From Methylobacterium oryzae (GTDB lineage Bacteria; Pseudomonadota; Alphaproteobacteria; Rhizobiales; Beijerinckiaceae), in assembly GCF_021398735.1 (NCBI RefSeq), contig NZ_CP090349.1:3429001-3493000 (forward strand): 64,000 nucleotides of DNA, given 5' to 3'. Positions 1-7,597 of this stretch are shown here, piece after piece. Position numbers and translations under genes: made by a program. The notes under the pieces were generated by a model. The model worked only from the letters and a program-made list of their open reading frames with translations, searched no databases and had not been told where the DNA came from. Within the stretch, counting starts at the first letter, position 1. Each line of letters starts with the position of its first letter.

Positions 1-153
1 CCGCTTCCGGCGCTCGCGCACCGCGTGGCCGATCGCGCGCTCGAGGTTGTTCTCGCGCGGCTCGCGGACGGCGTGCGGATCCTGCAGCAGGACCGGCTCC
101 CGCTCCGGCCGCGGGGCCTCCCCTGCCGTCCGGTTCGAAGCGCCTGACGGCAT
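1..153 (-). CDS. Partial XRE-type transcriptional regulator (N-terminus only)
   Basis: A start codon at 153 on the minus strand is preceded by a good ribosome binding site (GAGGGAGA, about 8 nt upstream). The frame stays open for 51 codons to the window edge. The visible end reads NNLERAIGHAVRERRKR, which matches the first helix of an HTH_3/XRE DNA-binding domain as found in XRE regulators that often carry a C-terminal cupin. The cupin lies outside the window, so its presence is a guess. Too short for the gene prediction and seen only by direct reading. Confidence 0.6.
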   Translation of the reverse strand, partial: MPSGASNRTAGEAPRPEREPVLLQDPHAVREPRENNLERAIGHAVRERRKR

Positions 154-461
154 GGCGGATCTCCCTCCTCGGCGATCGTGGGCTCCGGCCAAGCGGGTCC
201 TCCGCCGCCGTGCCGTGGCCCCGGACGCCTGTCAACGTCGCGATCCGCGACCCGTCGAAGAATCGCGGTTGAGGACGGATCGGCGCGCGGCGCCGACGGC
301 CGGAGCGCGGGCGCTCGACCGCGCCGGGGGCGGCGTGGCATCGTCCCGGCCGGCGGCGCACCGCGCTCCGTGCGTGATCTCACGCCGCCGGATCCGAACC
401 CGTCGCAGGGTTGGCCGGCGGGGCGAGCCGGTCGCCCCGCCGGCGCGAATCGAGGGTGGGC
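154..461. other. Divergent intergenic region, 308 bp
   Basis: Separates the minus-strand XRE-type regulator from the plus-strand FAD oxidase, so it should hold both promoters. The sequence is very GC-rich. I see no clear -35/-10 pair, no operator-like palindrome and no convincing small gene. Confidence 0.4.
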
Positions 462-1916
462 ATGGCCGGGACAGGACCGAGCAGGCGCGGGATCCTCGCG
501 GGCGGCGGCGCCGCGGCGGCCGCCGCGCTGCTGCCGCGGACGGCCCGGGCCGCGCCGCGGATCATCCTCAACGACGCGAGCGGCCTCAACCCGACCCCGG
601 TGACGCGCCACGCCGTGCTCCCGACGGGCTCGACCGACGCCCTGATCGAGGCCGTGCGCGCCGAGATCCGGGACGCCGCCGCCGCCGGCCGGCCTGTCGC
701 CGTCGGCGTCGCCCGCCATTCCATGGGCGCCCAGAGCCTCGCCCGCGACGGGACGGCCGTGACCCTGGAGGGCGGCCCGATCGAGCCCGACACAGCCGCC
801 GGCCTCTACCGGGTCGGGGCCGGCGCGCGCTGGTCGCAGGTCATCCGGCAGCTCGACCGGATCGGCTACTCGCCGACGGTCATGCAGTCGAACAGCGATT
901 TCGGGGTCGGCTCGACCTTCTGCGTCAACGCCCACGGCTGGCCCGCGCCGCACGGCCCGTTCGGCTCCACCGTCCGCGCCCTCCGCCTCGTCCTGGCCGA
1001 CGGCAGCCTCGTGACCTGCTCCCGCGAGGAGAACGCCGAGCTGTTCGGGCTGGCGATGGGCGGCTACGGCCTGTTCGGCATCGTGGTCGACCTCGTGGTC
1101 GAGATGGTGCCGAACCGCCTCCTGACGCCGACCTTCGCGGTGATGCCGGCCGCGGATTTCGCGCCGGCCTTCGCGGCGGCGGTGGCGCGCGACGCCCGCC
1201 TGCGGATGGCCTACGGCCGGCTCTCGGTTGCGCAGGCCGGATTCTTCGACGAGGCGATCCTCGTCACCTACGCGGAGACCGAGCACCCGCCGCAGGTCCT
1301 GCCCGCGGCGGCCGCGCAGGGGGCGTTCTCGGCGGTCTCGCGGGAGATCTACCGGGCCCAGGTCGGCAGCGAGTTCGGCAAGCGCGCCCGCTGGATCGCC
1401 GAGACCCGGCTCAACCCGACCCTGGATCCCGGCCTCGCCACCCGCAACAGCCTGATGAACGAGCCGGTCGCCAACCTCGCCTCGCGCGACCGCAGCCGCA
1501 CCGACATCCTGCACGAGTACTTCGTACCGCCCGAGCGCTTCGACGCGTTCCTCGCCGCCTGCCGCGAGACCATCCCGCGCTCGGGCTGCGACTGCCTCAA
1601 CGTCACCCTGCGCTACGTGGCGGCGGACCCGGACTCGACGCTGGCCTACGCGCCGGGCCCGCGGATCGGCGCGGTGATGTCGTTCTCGCAGGGGCTCACC
1701 CCAGGCGACGAGGCCGCGATGATGCGCATGACCGAGGCCCTGATCGAGCGCGTCGTGGCGATCGGCGGGGCCTATTACCTGCCCTACCGCCTGCACGCCC
1801 GGCGCGACCAGATGGCCCGGGCCTATTCGAAGCTCGACGCCTTCGTGGCGGCCAAGCGCCGCTACGATCCGGGGCTGCTGTTCCGGAACGCCCTGTGGTC
1901 GACCTACATGGCCTGA
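462..1916 (+). CDS. Tat-exported FAD-linked oxidase (aldono-lactone oxidase-like)
   Basis: The 484-residue protein starts at the second in-frame ATG, chosen because it follows GAGGGTGGGC and puts a twin-arginine signal (SRRGILAGG then an Ala-rich stretch ending TARA-A) at the N-terminus. The mature part looks like a FAD_binding_4 protein: AVGVARHSMGAQ, then SNSDFGVGSTFCVNAHGW, where the vanillyl-alcohol-oxidase fold binds the ADP part of FAD. The C-terminal half resembles the D-arabinono-1,4-lactone oxidase (ALO) family. The likely role is a periplasmic flavin oxidase acting on a sugar lactone or alditol; the substrate cannot be read. It heads a four-gene plus-strand group. A start at 411 is possible but would bury the Tat motif. 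Confidence 0.8.
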   Translation: MAGTGPSRRGILAGGGAAAAAALLPRTARAAPRIILNDASGLNPTPVTRHAVLPTGSTDALIEAVRAEIRDAAAAGRPVAVGVARHSMGAQSLARDGTAVTLEGGPIEPDTAAGLYRVGAGARWSQVIRQLDRIGYSPTVMQSNSDFGVGSTFCVNAHGWPAPHGPFGSTVRALRLVLADGSLVTCSREENAELFGLAMGGYGLFGIVVDLVVEMVPNRLLTPTFAVMPAADFAPAFAAAVARDARLRMAYGRLSVAQAGFFDEAILVTYAETEHPPQVLPAAAAQGAFSAVSREIYRAQVGSEFGKRARWIAETRLNPTLDPGLATRNSLMNEPVANLASRDRSRTDILHEYFVPPERFDAFLAACRETIPRSGCDCLNVTLRYVAADPDSTLAYAPGPRIGAVMSFSQGLTPGDEAAMMRMTEALIERVVAIGGAYYLPYRLHARRDQMARAYSKLDAFVAAKRRYDPGLLFRNALWSTYMA

Positions 1917-1975
1917 CCGCGCCCCGGCACGGATCCGCCTCGCGCGGGCCGCGCGTGCCGACTCAGGAGACGCCC

Positions 1976-2395
1976 ATGAGACCCACGCCCCCACAGGTGG
2001 CCGCCCTCGCCTTCGCGGCCATCCTGCTGTTCGCCGCCGCCACCGACTACGTCCCGGCCTTCCGGGACGCGGAGGGCCGCGTCTTCGGCCTGTTCCGGCT
2101 CGACGTCTACAAGGACGCGCTCCACCTCGCCTCCGGCCTGTGGGCGCTCGCCGCCGGCCTGTGGTCGCGCTCCGCCGCCGTGACCTTCCTGCGGGCCTTC
2201 GGGGCGATCTACCTGCTCGACGGCGTCGTCGGCGTGCTCACCGGGTCGAGCTTCCTCGACCTGTCGCTGTTCCTGAAGGGCTTCCAGGACAGCCCGCTCC
2301 TCTCCAACGGCCCGCACCTGAGCCTCGGCCTCGCCGGCGTCGTGCTCGGCTGGTGGCCGTGGCGCGCCCGGACCGCGGCCGGGGTCGCCGCGTGA
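1976..2395 (+). CDS. Small integral membrane protein, DUF4383-like
   Basis: 139 residues, preceded by AGGAG at good spacing. Four hydrophobic segments are visible: residues about 6-23, 45-60, 66-85 and a C-terminal one ending in WWPWRAR. The spacing and the GFLD/DLSLF region resemble the DUF4383 family of four-helix membrane proteins of unknown function. It begins 59 bp after the FAD oxidase and its stop overlaps the GTG start of the next gene, so it is probably cotranscribed and translationally coupled. The family assignment is tentative; the membrane topology is clear. Confidence 0.7.
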   Translation: MRPTPPQVAALAFAAILLFAAATDYVPAFRDAEGRVFGLFRLDVYKDALHLASGLWALAAGLWSRSAAVTFLRAFGAIYLLDGVVGVLTGSSFLDLSLFLKGFQDSPLLSNGPHLSLGLAGVVLGWWPWRARTAAGVAA

Positions 2396-3519
2396 GCCCC
2401 CGGCCCCCCCGCCGCCGGCGACGGGTCGTCCGCTGGGCGGTCGCCGGCCTCGCCGTTCTGGCCCTCGCCTGCGCCCTGCCCGTCGCGGCGATCGAGGGGG
2501 GCTGCACTGTCAGGCCCGATCCCGCCGGGCCGGGGCGTTCGGCGGGCGGCTCGCGCTTCGGGATCGCCCCCGAGGGCTACAAGCGCGCGGCCGGCGACAG
2601 CTACCTCACCTTCCCCGAATGGGACATCGTCCACGCCTACGCGGACCTCGCCGGGGTGACGCGTTCCGCCTCGGAATCGGCCTTCGACTACTGGGCGGCG
2701 ACGACGGGCTTCTGGACGAGCCTGTGCGGAGCGACCCGGGCGGCCGGGCGCACCGGCGACGTCACCGCGGGCCAGAAAGTCACCAACTACGTGATCGGCC
2801 TGAGCTTCACGGCCGAGATGTTGATCCAGGGCGCCTACGAGCGCACCCTCGGGGCGCTGACCGCGTGGTGGCGGGGGCCGGAGCCGACGGACGAGGACCG
2901 GTTCAACGCCCGGCTGCTCGGGGATTACGCCGCGTTCCTGCGCCAGACCCCCTGGTACCGCTACCCGTTCGACGCGGAGCTGTCGCGGCTCTGGCACGAG
3001 GTCCCGTTCACGCCGTCCCTGCGGGCGGTCGAGCGGCGCGGCGCGCTCACGCTGCAATACGGGGTGAAATGGGCCTACGCCCAGGGGATCGCGTGGCTCG
3101 CCGGGATGGACCCGGCCGGCCTGACGATCCGCAGCGTCGTGGCGGGGCTCGATGCCGGCGACGCGGCCGCCGACCCGCGCATCACCCTCCTCGGCCCCGT
3201 CCCGGCCGGCGACGGCGGCCCGGCCGCCCTGATGGAGACGCCGCGCTACCGGGCCTTCACGGAGATCGTCCGGGGCCTCGGCGCGCGGGGCCGGAACGTC
3301 CTGGAGATCGCCGGCAACCACCGGATCCTCACCACCGTCCTCCTGCCGCCGGGCCGGACGGTCACCCTCGGCGGGGCCGAGCCGCTGTTCGCGATGCCGA
3401 TCCAGTCCGAGCCGGGCTGGCAGCGCGTCGGCTACGACACCGCGGTAGAGCAGCTCGTCGCGCAGATCCGCGACGTGGAGGCCGCGGGGGGCCGGTTCGA
3501 GCATGCCTACGATTACTGA
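2392..3519 (+). CDS. Uncharacterised membrane-anchored protein
   Basis: I start this at GTG 2392 because it overlaps the previous stop (GTGA), a normal coupling arrangement, and because sequence upstream in the frame is the shadow of the previous gene. The product is 375 residues: a basic N-terminus (RPPRRRRR), one hydrophobic helix at about 15-33, then a large soluble part. Recognisable features are FPEWDIVHAYADL, an aromatic-rich middle and a C-terminus ending FEHAYDY. I do not recognise the family. Position suggests it works with the exported FAD oxidase and the small membrane protein at the periplasmic face; that is inference. Confidence 0.7.
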   Translation: MSPRPPRRRRRVVRWAVAGLAVLALACALPVAAIEGGCTVRPDPAGPGRSAGGSRFGIAPEGYKRAAGDSYLTFPEWDIVHAYADLAGVTRSASESAFDYWAATTGFWTSLCGATRAAGRTGDVTAGQKVTNYVIGLSFTAEMLIQGAYERTLGALTAWWRGPEPTDEDRFNARLLGDYAAFLRQTPWYRYPFDAELSRLWHEVPFTPSLRAVERRGALTLQYGVKWAYAQGIAWLAGMDPAGLTIRSVVAGLDAGDAAADPRITLLGPVPAGDGGPAALMETPRYRAFTEIVRGLGARGRNVLEIAGNHRILTTVLLPPGRTVTLGGAEPLFAMPIQSEPGWQRVGYDTAVEQLVAQIRDVEAAGGRFEHAYDY

Positions 3520-3802
3520 TCGGCGCCCCCGGCGCGGCCTGCCGGTCGGCGCCGTCGCGGCGGCGCTCGCCGGGGGGCTCGGCGTGACCGCGCTGACCGC
3601 CCTCGCGGTCCAGCCGGAGACCGTGGTGGCGCTCGGGAACCCCGCCGCCCTGGCGGCCGCCGACGACGGGGCCCTGGTCTCGGCCGGCCGCGCGTATCTG
3701 GTGCTCCGGCCCGCCGCGCCGGGCGCGGTCCGGCGCCTCTACGCGGGCGGCGCCTGGCTGGTCCTGCCGGCGCCCGGGACCGGCTGCCTCGGCGTGCGCT
3801 GA
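3503..3802 (+). CDS. Small hypothetical membrane-anchored protein
   Basis: 99 residues overlapping the previous gene by 17 bp, with one hydrophobic stretch near residues 15-38 that could be an anchor or signal. The rest is Ala/Gly-rich with a single Cys near the C-terminus (GTGCLGVR). No family recognised. The overlap and the terminator-like hairpin just after its stop support it as the last gene of the plus-strand group, but composition-driven ORFs of this size occur in such GC-rich DNA. Confidence 0.5.
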   Translation: MPTITDRRPRRGLPVGAVAAALAGGLGVTALTALAVQPETVVALGNPAALAAADDGALVSAGRAYLVLRPAAPGAVRRLYAGGAWLVLPAPGTGCLGVR

Positions 3803-3809
3803 GGACAGC

Positions 3810-3842
3810 GCCCGCGGGGCGGCCGGAGGGCCGGCCGCGGGC
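3810..3842. terminator. Bidirectional hairpin between convergent genes
   Basis: GCCCGCGG at 3810-3817 pairs perfectly with CCGCGGGC at 3835-3842. A second small stem (GGCC-GGAG-GGCC, 3821-3832) sits inside the loop. It lies in the 46-bp gap where two gene groups converge. There is no T-run, as is common in GC-rich alphaproteobacteria. Confidence 0.55.
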
Positions 3843-3848
3843 CGGTGC

Positions 3849-4193
3849 TCAGTAGGGATCGGATCGCTCGAGGATCTCCTGCCCCATCAGCACGCAGCTC
3901 CCGGGCATCGGCGCGTAGATCAGCCGGATCCGATACGCGCCCTTGTAGATGCTGCCCTCCACCTCGATCACCTGGAAGCGCCGCGTCCCGACCAGGGACG
4001 CGACGGTGCCGACGGACCGGACGGACGCGGGATCGACCGTGGCCCGCGCGTCGCCGTCGCTGTGGAAGCGCAGCAGCTTGAGGGCCTGCCGCTCGGCGTC
4101 GGCCGCGCAGGGGGGAATGGGGGCCGCGACCGCGGCGGTCGCGGCCAGGCCCGTCACGGCGATCAGCGGCAGCGCCCGCAGGATCCGTCTCAT
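3849..4193 (-). CDS. Small exported protein, last gene of the AAA+/envelope cluster
   Basis: 114 residues with a clear signal peptide (MRRILRALPLIAVTGLAATA, cleavage near AVA-AP). The mature part has two Cys residues that could form a disulfide. No family recognised. Its ATG overlaps an upstream in-frame TGA (ATGA at 4190-4193) that closes an open frame continuing from the preceding LprI-like gene, so the two are probably translationally linked. The hairpin at 3810-3842 follows directly. Confidence 0.65.
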   Translation of the reverse strand: MRRILRALPLIAVTGLAATAAVAAPIPPCAADAERQALKLLRFHSDGDARATVDPASVRSVGTVASLVGTRRFQVIEVEGSIYKGAYRIRLIYAPMPGSCVLMGQEILERSDPY

Positions 4194-4321
4194 CGGCACG
4201 CGACCCCGTACTCGTGGACCTCGGGCAGTTCGCCGTCGCCCGTCGTGGTCACCGAGAGCGTGCCGGCGGCCCCGGGCCGGCGCAGGGCCCGGATCAGGCG
4301 CGGGGGCGTGCGGTCCCATCG

Positions 4322-5248
4322 TCACCGGCTGCTCGGGGCGCCCGCCGGCGCGGGCGGGCTCGATCCCGGGGCCGTCCGGGCCGCCGAAACCGGGTCGGGC
4401 GGCGGATAGGCGGGGTCGGTCAGGCACGCCGAGAGCCAGGTCTCGGCATCGGCGTCCGGGGCCAGCTCGACGTCGAGGACGGGCCGAGGTCCCGCGGGTG
4501 CCGCCGCGCCGGCGACGGCCGGGGCGGCAGGCCGCGCCCAGCGGCCGTCGGCGCTGTCGGGACCCGGGCATTCCGCGTCGTCGCCCCCGCCGATCGTGCA
4601 GGTCGCGACCGTGCGCGCGGCGCCGTCGACGACCCGCGCGACCGTGCGCGTCTCGGAGGTGTGGCCGCTCGCCCAGTCGTCGGACAGCGTGCAGACCCGG
4701 TCGCCGTTCTGGTAGCGCCGGCTGCCGAAGCACCCGTAGACCCGGTCCTGCCCGACGGGCAGGAAGTCGCACGCCGTGTCGAACCCCGCGAAGGGGCCGC
4801 CGGTGAACCGCGCCGCGAAGGCCCGCTGCCGCTGCGCCGCCGCGATCCAGTGCGGTCGGGCGGGATCGCTCTTCGAGCGGCCGGACAGGTCCTCGGTCCG
4901 TGCCCGGATCGCCTTCAGCACGACGGCGCGCGCGTCGGCCGCGTCCAGGTCGCCGAGCCACGTGTCCCGGGCCGCCACCCAGCGTTTCTGGCTGGCGACC
5001 AGCATCGCGCGGATCTCGGCGTCGTCCGTGCTGTGCAGGAGGCCGGAATAGGCCGCACCCAGGGCGGCGTCCGCCTTCCGGAGCGCCGGGTCGGCGCAGA
5101 TCACGCGCTCGAGTGGGCTGGCCGCCTTGCGGCAGTCGATCGCGCGGGCCGACGACGGCGCCAGGAGGGTTGCGGCGAGGAAAGCGGCGAGGGCTGCCGC
5201 GAGGGTGGCCGCCGGGAGGCGCGTCACGGCCGGCCCCGCGCTGAGCAT
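4322..5248 (-). CDS. Exported LprI-like (DUF1311) protein
   Basis: I use the ATG at 5248 because it gives a good signal peptide ending SSARA-IDC; upstream ATGs at 5332 and 5356 would put a basic non-hydrophobic leader in front of it. The mature N-terminus carries the lysozyme-inhibitor LprI signature: a Cys near the start, PLERVICADPALRKAD, then LGAAY and an RWVAARD helix. The rest (to residue 308) is Cys-containing and ends in a Pro/Ala-rich tail. LprI-like domains occur in periplasmic proteins, some of which inhibit lysozyme. The frame stays protein-like after the stop, see findings. Confidence 0.7.
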   Translation of the reverse strand: MLSAGPAVTRLPAATLAAALAAFLAATLLAPSSARAIDCRKAASPLERVICADPALRKADAALGAAYSGLLHSTDDAEIRAMLVASQKRWVAARDTWLGDLDAADARAVVLKAIRARTEDLSGRSKSDPARPHWIAAAQRQRAFAARFTGGPFAGFDTACDFLPVGQDRVYGCFGSRRYQNGDRVCTLSDDWASGHTSETRTVARVVDGAARTVATCTIGGGDDAECPGPDSADGRWARPAAPAVAGAAAPAGPRPVLDVELAPDADAETWLSACLTDPAYPPPDPVSAARTAPGSSPPAPAGAPSSR

Positions 5249-5339
5249 CGCCCCGAACCTTGCCCCGAAGCTCGCACCGGACTGCGCATCGGAACCTCGC
5301 CTCTGGGCCGCGTGCCTGGAGCCGGTCGGCATCGGGGGC

Positions 5340-5759
5340 CTAATGCGCCGCGGCATCGACGATGCGGCACAGGTTCTGGTCGACGTCCTGGCCGATCTGG
5401 CCGGCCTGCACCATGAACAGGGCGTCGACCCGGCTGCCCGCCCCGGCCTTGCGCACGACGACCCGCAGCGTCTGCGGTCGCCCCGAACCGGATGTCTCCT
5501 GCTGGGCCGTCAGGGTGCCGAGCGCCTTCTCCACGTGCACGCCCACGAACCCCTCGGCCAGGACCGCCCGCGTCACCCGGTCGAACGCGGCCCTGGGGCT
5601 GACCGAGGGGAAGATCATCCACGTCTTGTAGGTGATGGCCTGGAGCATCGGCGTCCCCTCGCTCCGGTAATGGTCGCGGCACGTCTCCGCCGCGGCCGCC
5701 GGGAGCGGGAGCGTCGATAGGATGGCCGCGTAGATGGACGCGTTCCGCATCGATCCCAT
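5340..5759 (-). CDS. Small exported protein, unknown function
   Basis: 139 residues from ATG 5759, which follows GAGAGG; longer versions would add a non-conserved Pro-rich leader. A signal peptide (NASIYAAILSTLPLPAAAA, then ETC) is followed by a compact domain with two Cys, one near the N-terminus and one near the C-terminus (QNLCRIVDAAAH). No family recognised. It belongs to the run of exported proteins downstream of the AAA+ genes and lies 141 bp after the preceding gene. Confidence 0.65.
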   Translation of the reverse strand: MGSMRNASIYAAILSTLPLPAAAAETCRDHYRSEGTPMLQAITYKTWMIFPSVSPRAAFDRVTRAVLAEGFVGVHVEKALGTLTAQQETSGSGRPQTLRVVVRKAGAGSRVDALFMVQAGQIGQDVDQNLCRIVDAAAH

Positions 5760-5900
5760 GGGGCGCCTCTCACTTCGCTCTGCTGGTGGTTCTACTGGTG
5801 GCTCTGTCGGTGACCTGCCGGACCTGTGCAGCGGGGGCCCGGTCAGGCGTGGATTCGCCGGATGAGCGAGGCCGGGCCGCACCGGCCGGCCCCGCGGGTC

Positions 5901-6710
5901 TCAGAGCTGCGGCGTGGCCGCTGGCCGGGGGCGCGGCGCCGGCGCCATCGCGCGTGGCGGCGGAGGCTCGGTCCGAGGCGGCGCGCCGGGCGCGTCCGCC
6001 GCGGCCGCCTCGGACTTCGGAGGCTCCGCGACCGGTGCCGGCCGCGGGGCCGCGACCGAGCCGCGGACCGTGTCGCGCAGGAAGTCGCCGGTGCTGGTGC
6101 CGGCCTCCCGGGGGGCCGGAGCCGGCGTCGCCCGGGCCGCCGGCGCGGCCTGCCCGGCGCCGCCCGCGCGCGGGACGGGCGCCTGCGACACCGCCGGGGC
6201 CCGGCGGGGCTCGCCCGGCGGCACGGTGATCCGGAACGTGTACGGCACCGTGGACCCATCCCCGAAGGTGACGTCGATCGACAGGGTGTCGAGTCCGGAG
6301 AAGTCGGGCCGTGCCGTGTAGTAGAGCGACATCGAGTCCTTCTTGGCGTCCTCGCAGCCGTCCGGCTGCCGGATCTGCGCCCCCGTCTCGTCGACCTTGC
6401 CGCTGAGGATCCGGAACTCGCGCCGCTGCTCGATGCGCCCGCCGCGCGGCGGCCTGACGAGCTCGATCGTGGCCGCGCGCGAGCGGCACCCCTGCGTGGC
6501 GAAGTAGTAGGTGAAGCCCTGGAGGAAGATCCGCTGGCCGGCGCGCGCGGTCTTGTTCTCCACCTCCGCCCGGGCCGGCAGGGCGAGGCAGAGCGGCAGG
6601 CAGAGCGGCAGGCAGAGCGCCGATCCGAGGGCGAGGACGCCGGCGCCGGCGCGCCGACGCGGTCGGGTCGGTGCCGCGGATCGGGGGGCGTTCGGGAGGC
6701 GCTGATGCAC
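5901..6710 (-). CDS. Exported protein, paralogue of the next upstream gene
   Basis: 269 residues. The signal peptide contains a tandem LCLP repeat. The core (about residues 48-165) has Cys residues, the block PPRGGRIEQRREF, LYYTARPDFSGLDTLS and a beta-rich end (YTFRITVPPGE), which suggests an Ig-like or cadherin-like fold. A Pro/Ala-rich tail with the motif TGDFLRDTVRGSV follows. The gene at 6778-7545 has the same architecture and the same blocks, so this is a tandem duplicate. Such a fold plus a flexible tail fits a periplasmic or surface adhesion/scaffold role, by inference only. Confidence 0.7.
   Translation of the reverse strand: MHQRLPNAPRSAAPTRPRRRAGAGVLALGSALCLPLCLPLCLALPARAEVENKTARAGQRIFLQGFTYYFATQGCRSRAATIELVRPPRGGRIEQRREFRILSGKVDETGAQIRQPDGCEDAKKDSMSLYYTARPDFSGLDTLSIDVTFGDGSTVPYTFRITVPPGEPRRAPAVSQAPVPRAGGAGQAAPAARATPAPAPREAGTSTGDFLRDTVRGSVAAPRPAPVAEPPKSEAAAADAPGAPPRTEPPPPRAMAPAPRPRPAATPQL
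6587..6619. repeat. 12-bp tandem repeat inside a signal peptide
   Basis: The unit GGCAGGCAGAGC occurs about 2.7 times in a row. On the minus strand it encodes the repeated LCLP tetrapeptide in the hydrophobic core of the signal peptide of the 5901-6710 gene. Because the unit is 12 bp, changes in copy number would keep the frame and lengthen or shorten the signal core. Confidence 0.7.
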
Positions 6711-6777
6711 GGGACTCGTCCTCGGCTTGGCGGTGGGGGTGCGGGCGGCCGGTCCGGCCGTCCGCGCCGGAGCTGCG

Positions 6778-7545
6778 TCAGAGCTGCGGCGCGGCGGGCG
6801 GGCGCGGTGGTGCCAGCTGCTGCTGCGGCGGCGGTGCGGGCGTGCCGGGCACGGGCGCCGCGGCCTCGGCGGCTTTCGGGGGCGGCGCGGCCGGCGCCGG
6901 CCGGGTGGCCGAGACCGCGCCCCGGACCGCGTCGCGCAGGAAGTCGCCGGTGCTCGCCTCCCGGGGCGCCGGAGCCGGAGTCGCAGCCGGAGTCGCGGCC
7001 GGAGTCGCCCGCTCGGCGGGAGCGGCGCGCGCCGCCGGGGCCGGCCGCGCGAGGCCCGCGTCGCGGGGGGCAGGTGCCTGGGACACCGCCGGCGCCCGCC
7101 GACCCTCGCCCTCGGGCACCGTGATCCTGTAGGTGTAGGTGGCCTCCTCGCCGGTGACGAAGGTGACGATCACCGACACCGTGTCGTGGCCGGCGAAGTC
7201 GGGCCGGGCCGTGTAGTAGAGCGTCCGCGCGTCCCGCTCGACGTCCTGGCAGCCGTCCCGCGACGGGGTGCCGTCGATGTTCTGGCCGAGGACCAGGAAC
7301 TCGCGCCGCTGCTCGATGCGGCCGCCGCGCGGGGGCGTGACCAGCTCGATCGCGGCCGCCGGAACGGACGGGCAGCCCGGTCGGGTCTCGTGGGTGGCGT
7401 AGCCGTCGAGGCGGACCCGCTCCCCGGGCCGCGCGGTCACGCTCGTGGATCCCGCGAGCGCCGGTCCCGCGAGGCAGAGCCCCAGGAGGCCGACGAGGAT
7501 CCCGGTGCCGCCGGCCCCTCCCGTCGTCGCAACGCGTCGTGCCAT
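6778..7545 (-). CDS. Exported protein, paralogue of the 5901-6710 product
   Basis: 255 residues with a signal peptide (ILVGLLGLCLAGPALA) and the same plan as its downstream neighbour: PPRGGRIEQRREF, LYYTARPDFAGHDTVS, YTYRITVPEGEGRRAPAVSQ, then a Pro/Ala tail with STGDFLRDAVRGAVS and a C-terminal PQL ending shared by both. The tail contains a 12-bp tandem repeat encoding ATPA units. The shared Cys pair (near GC before VPAAAIEL and DGCQDVE) suggests one conserved disulfide. Function unknown; position places it in the envelope cluster. Confidence 0.7.
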   Translation of the reverse strand: MARRVATTGGAGGTGILVGLLGLCLAGPALAGSTSVTARPGERVRLDGYATHETRPGCPSVPAAAIELVTPPRGGRIEQRREFLVLGQNIDGTPSRDGCQDVERDARTLYYTARPDFAGHDTVSVIVTFVTGEEATYTYRITVPEGEGRRAPAVSQAPAPRDAGLARPAPAARAAPAERATPAATPAATPAPAPREASTGDFLRDAVRGAVSATRPAPAAPPPKAAEAAAPVPGTPAPPPQQQLAPPRPPAAPQL

Positions 7546-7597
7546 GGGATCCTCCTCGGGTTCGCGGGTCGGGCGATTCCGGTCCGCGGCGAGAGCC

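Noticed and set aside
47..2395. A 782-codon plus-strand frame covering the FAD-oxidase gene
   Set aside because: Only its last 139 codons, after the ATG at 1976, are a real gene; the rest is an out-of-frame Arg/Gly/Pro-rich reading of the oxidase.
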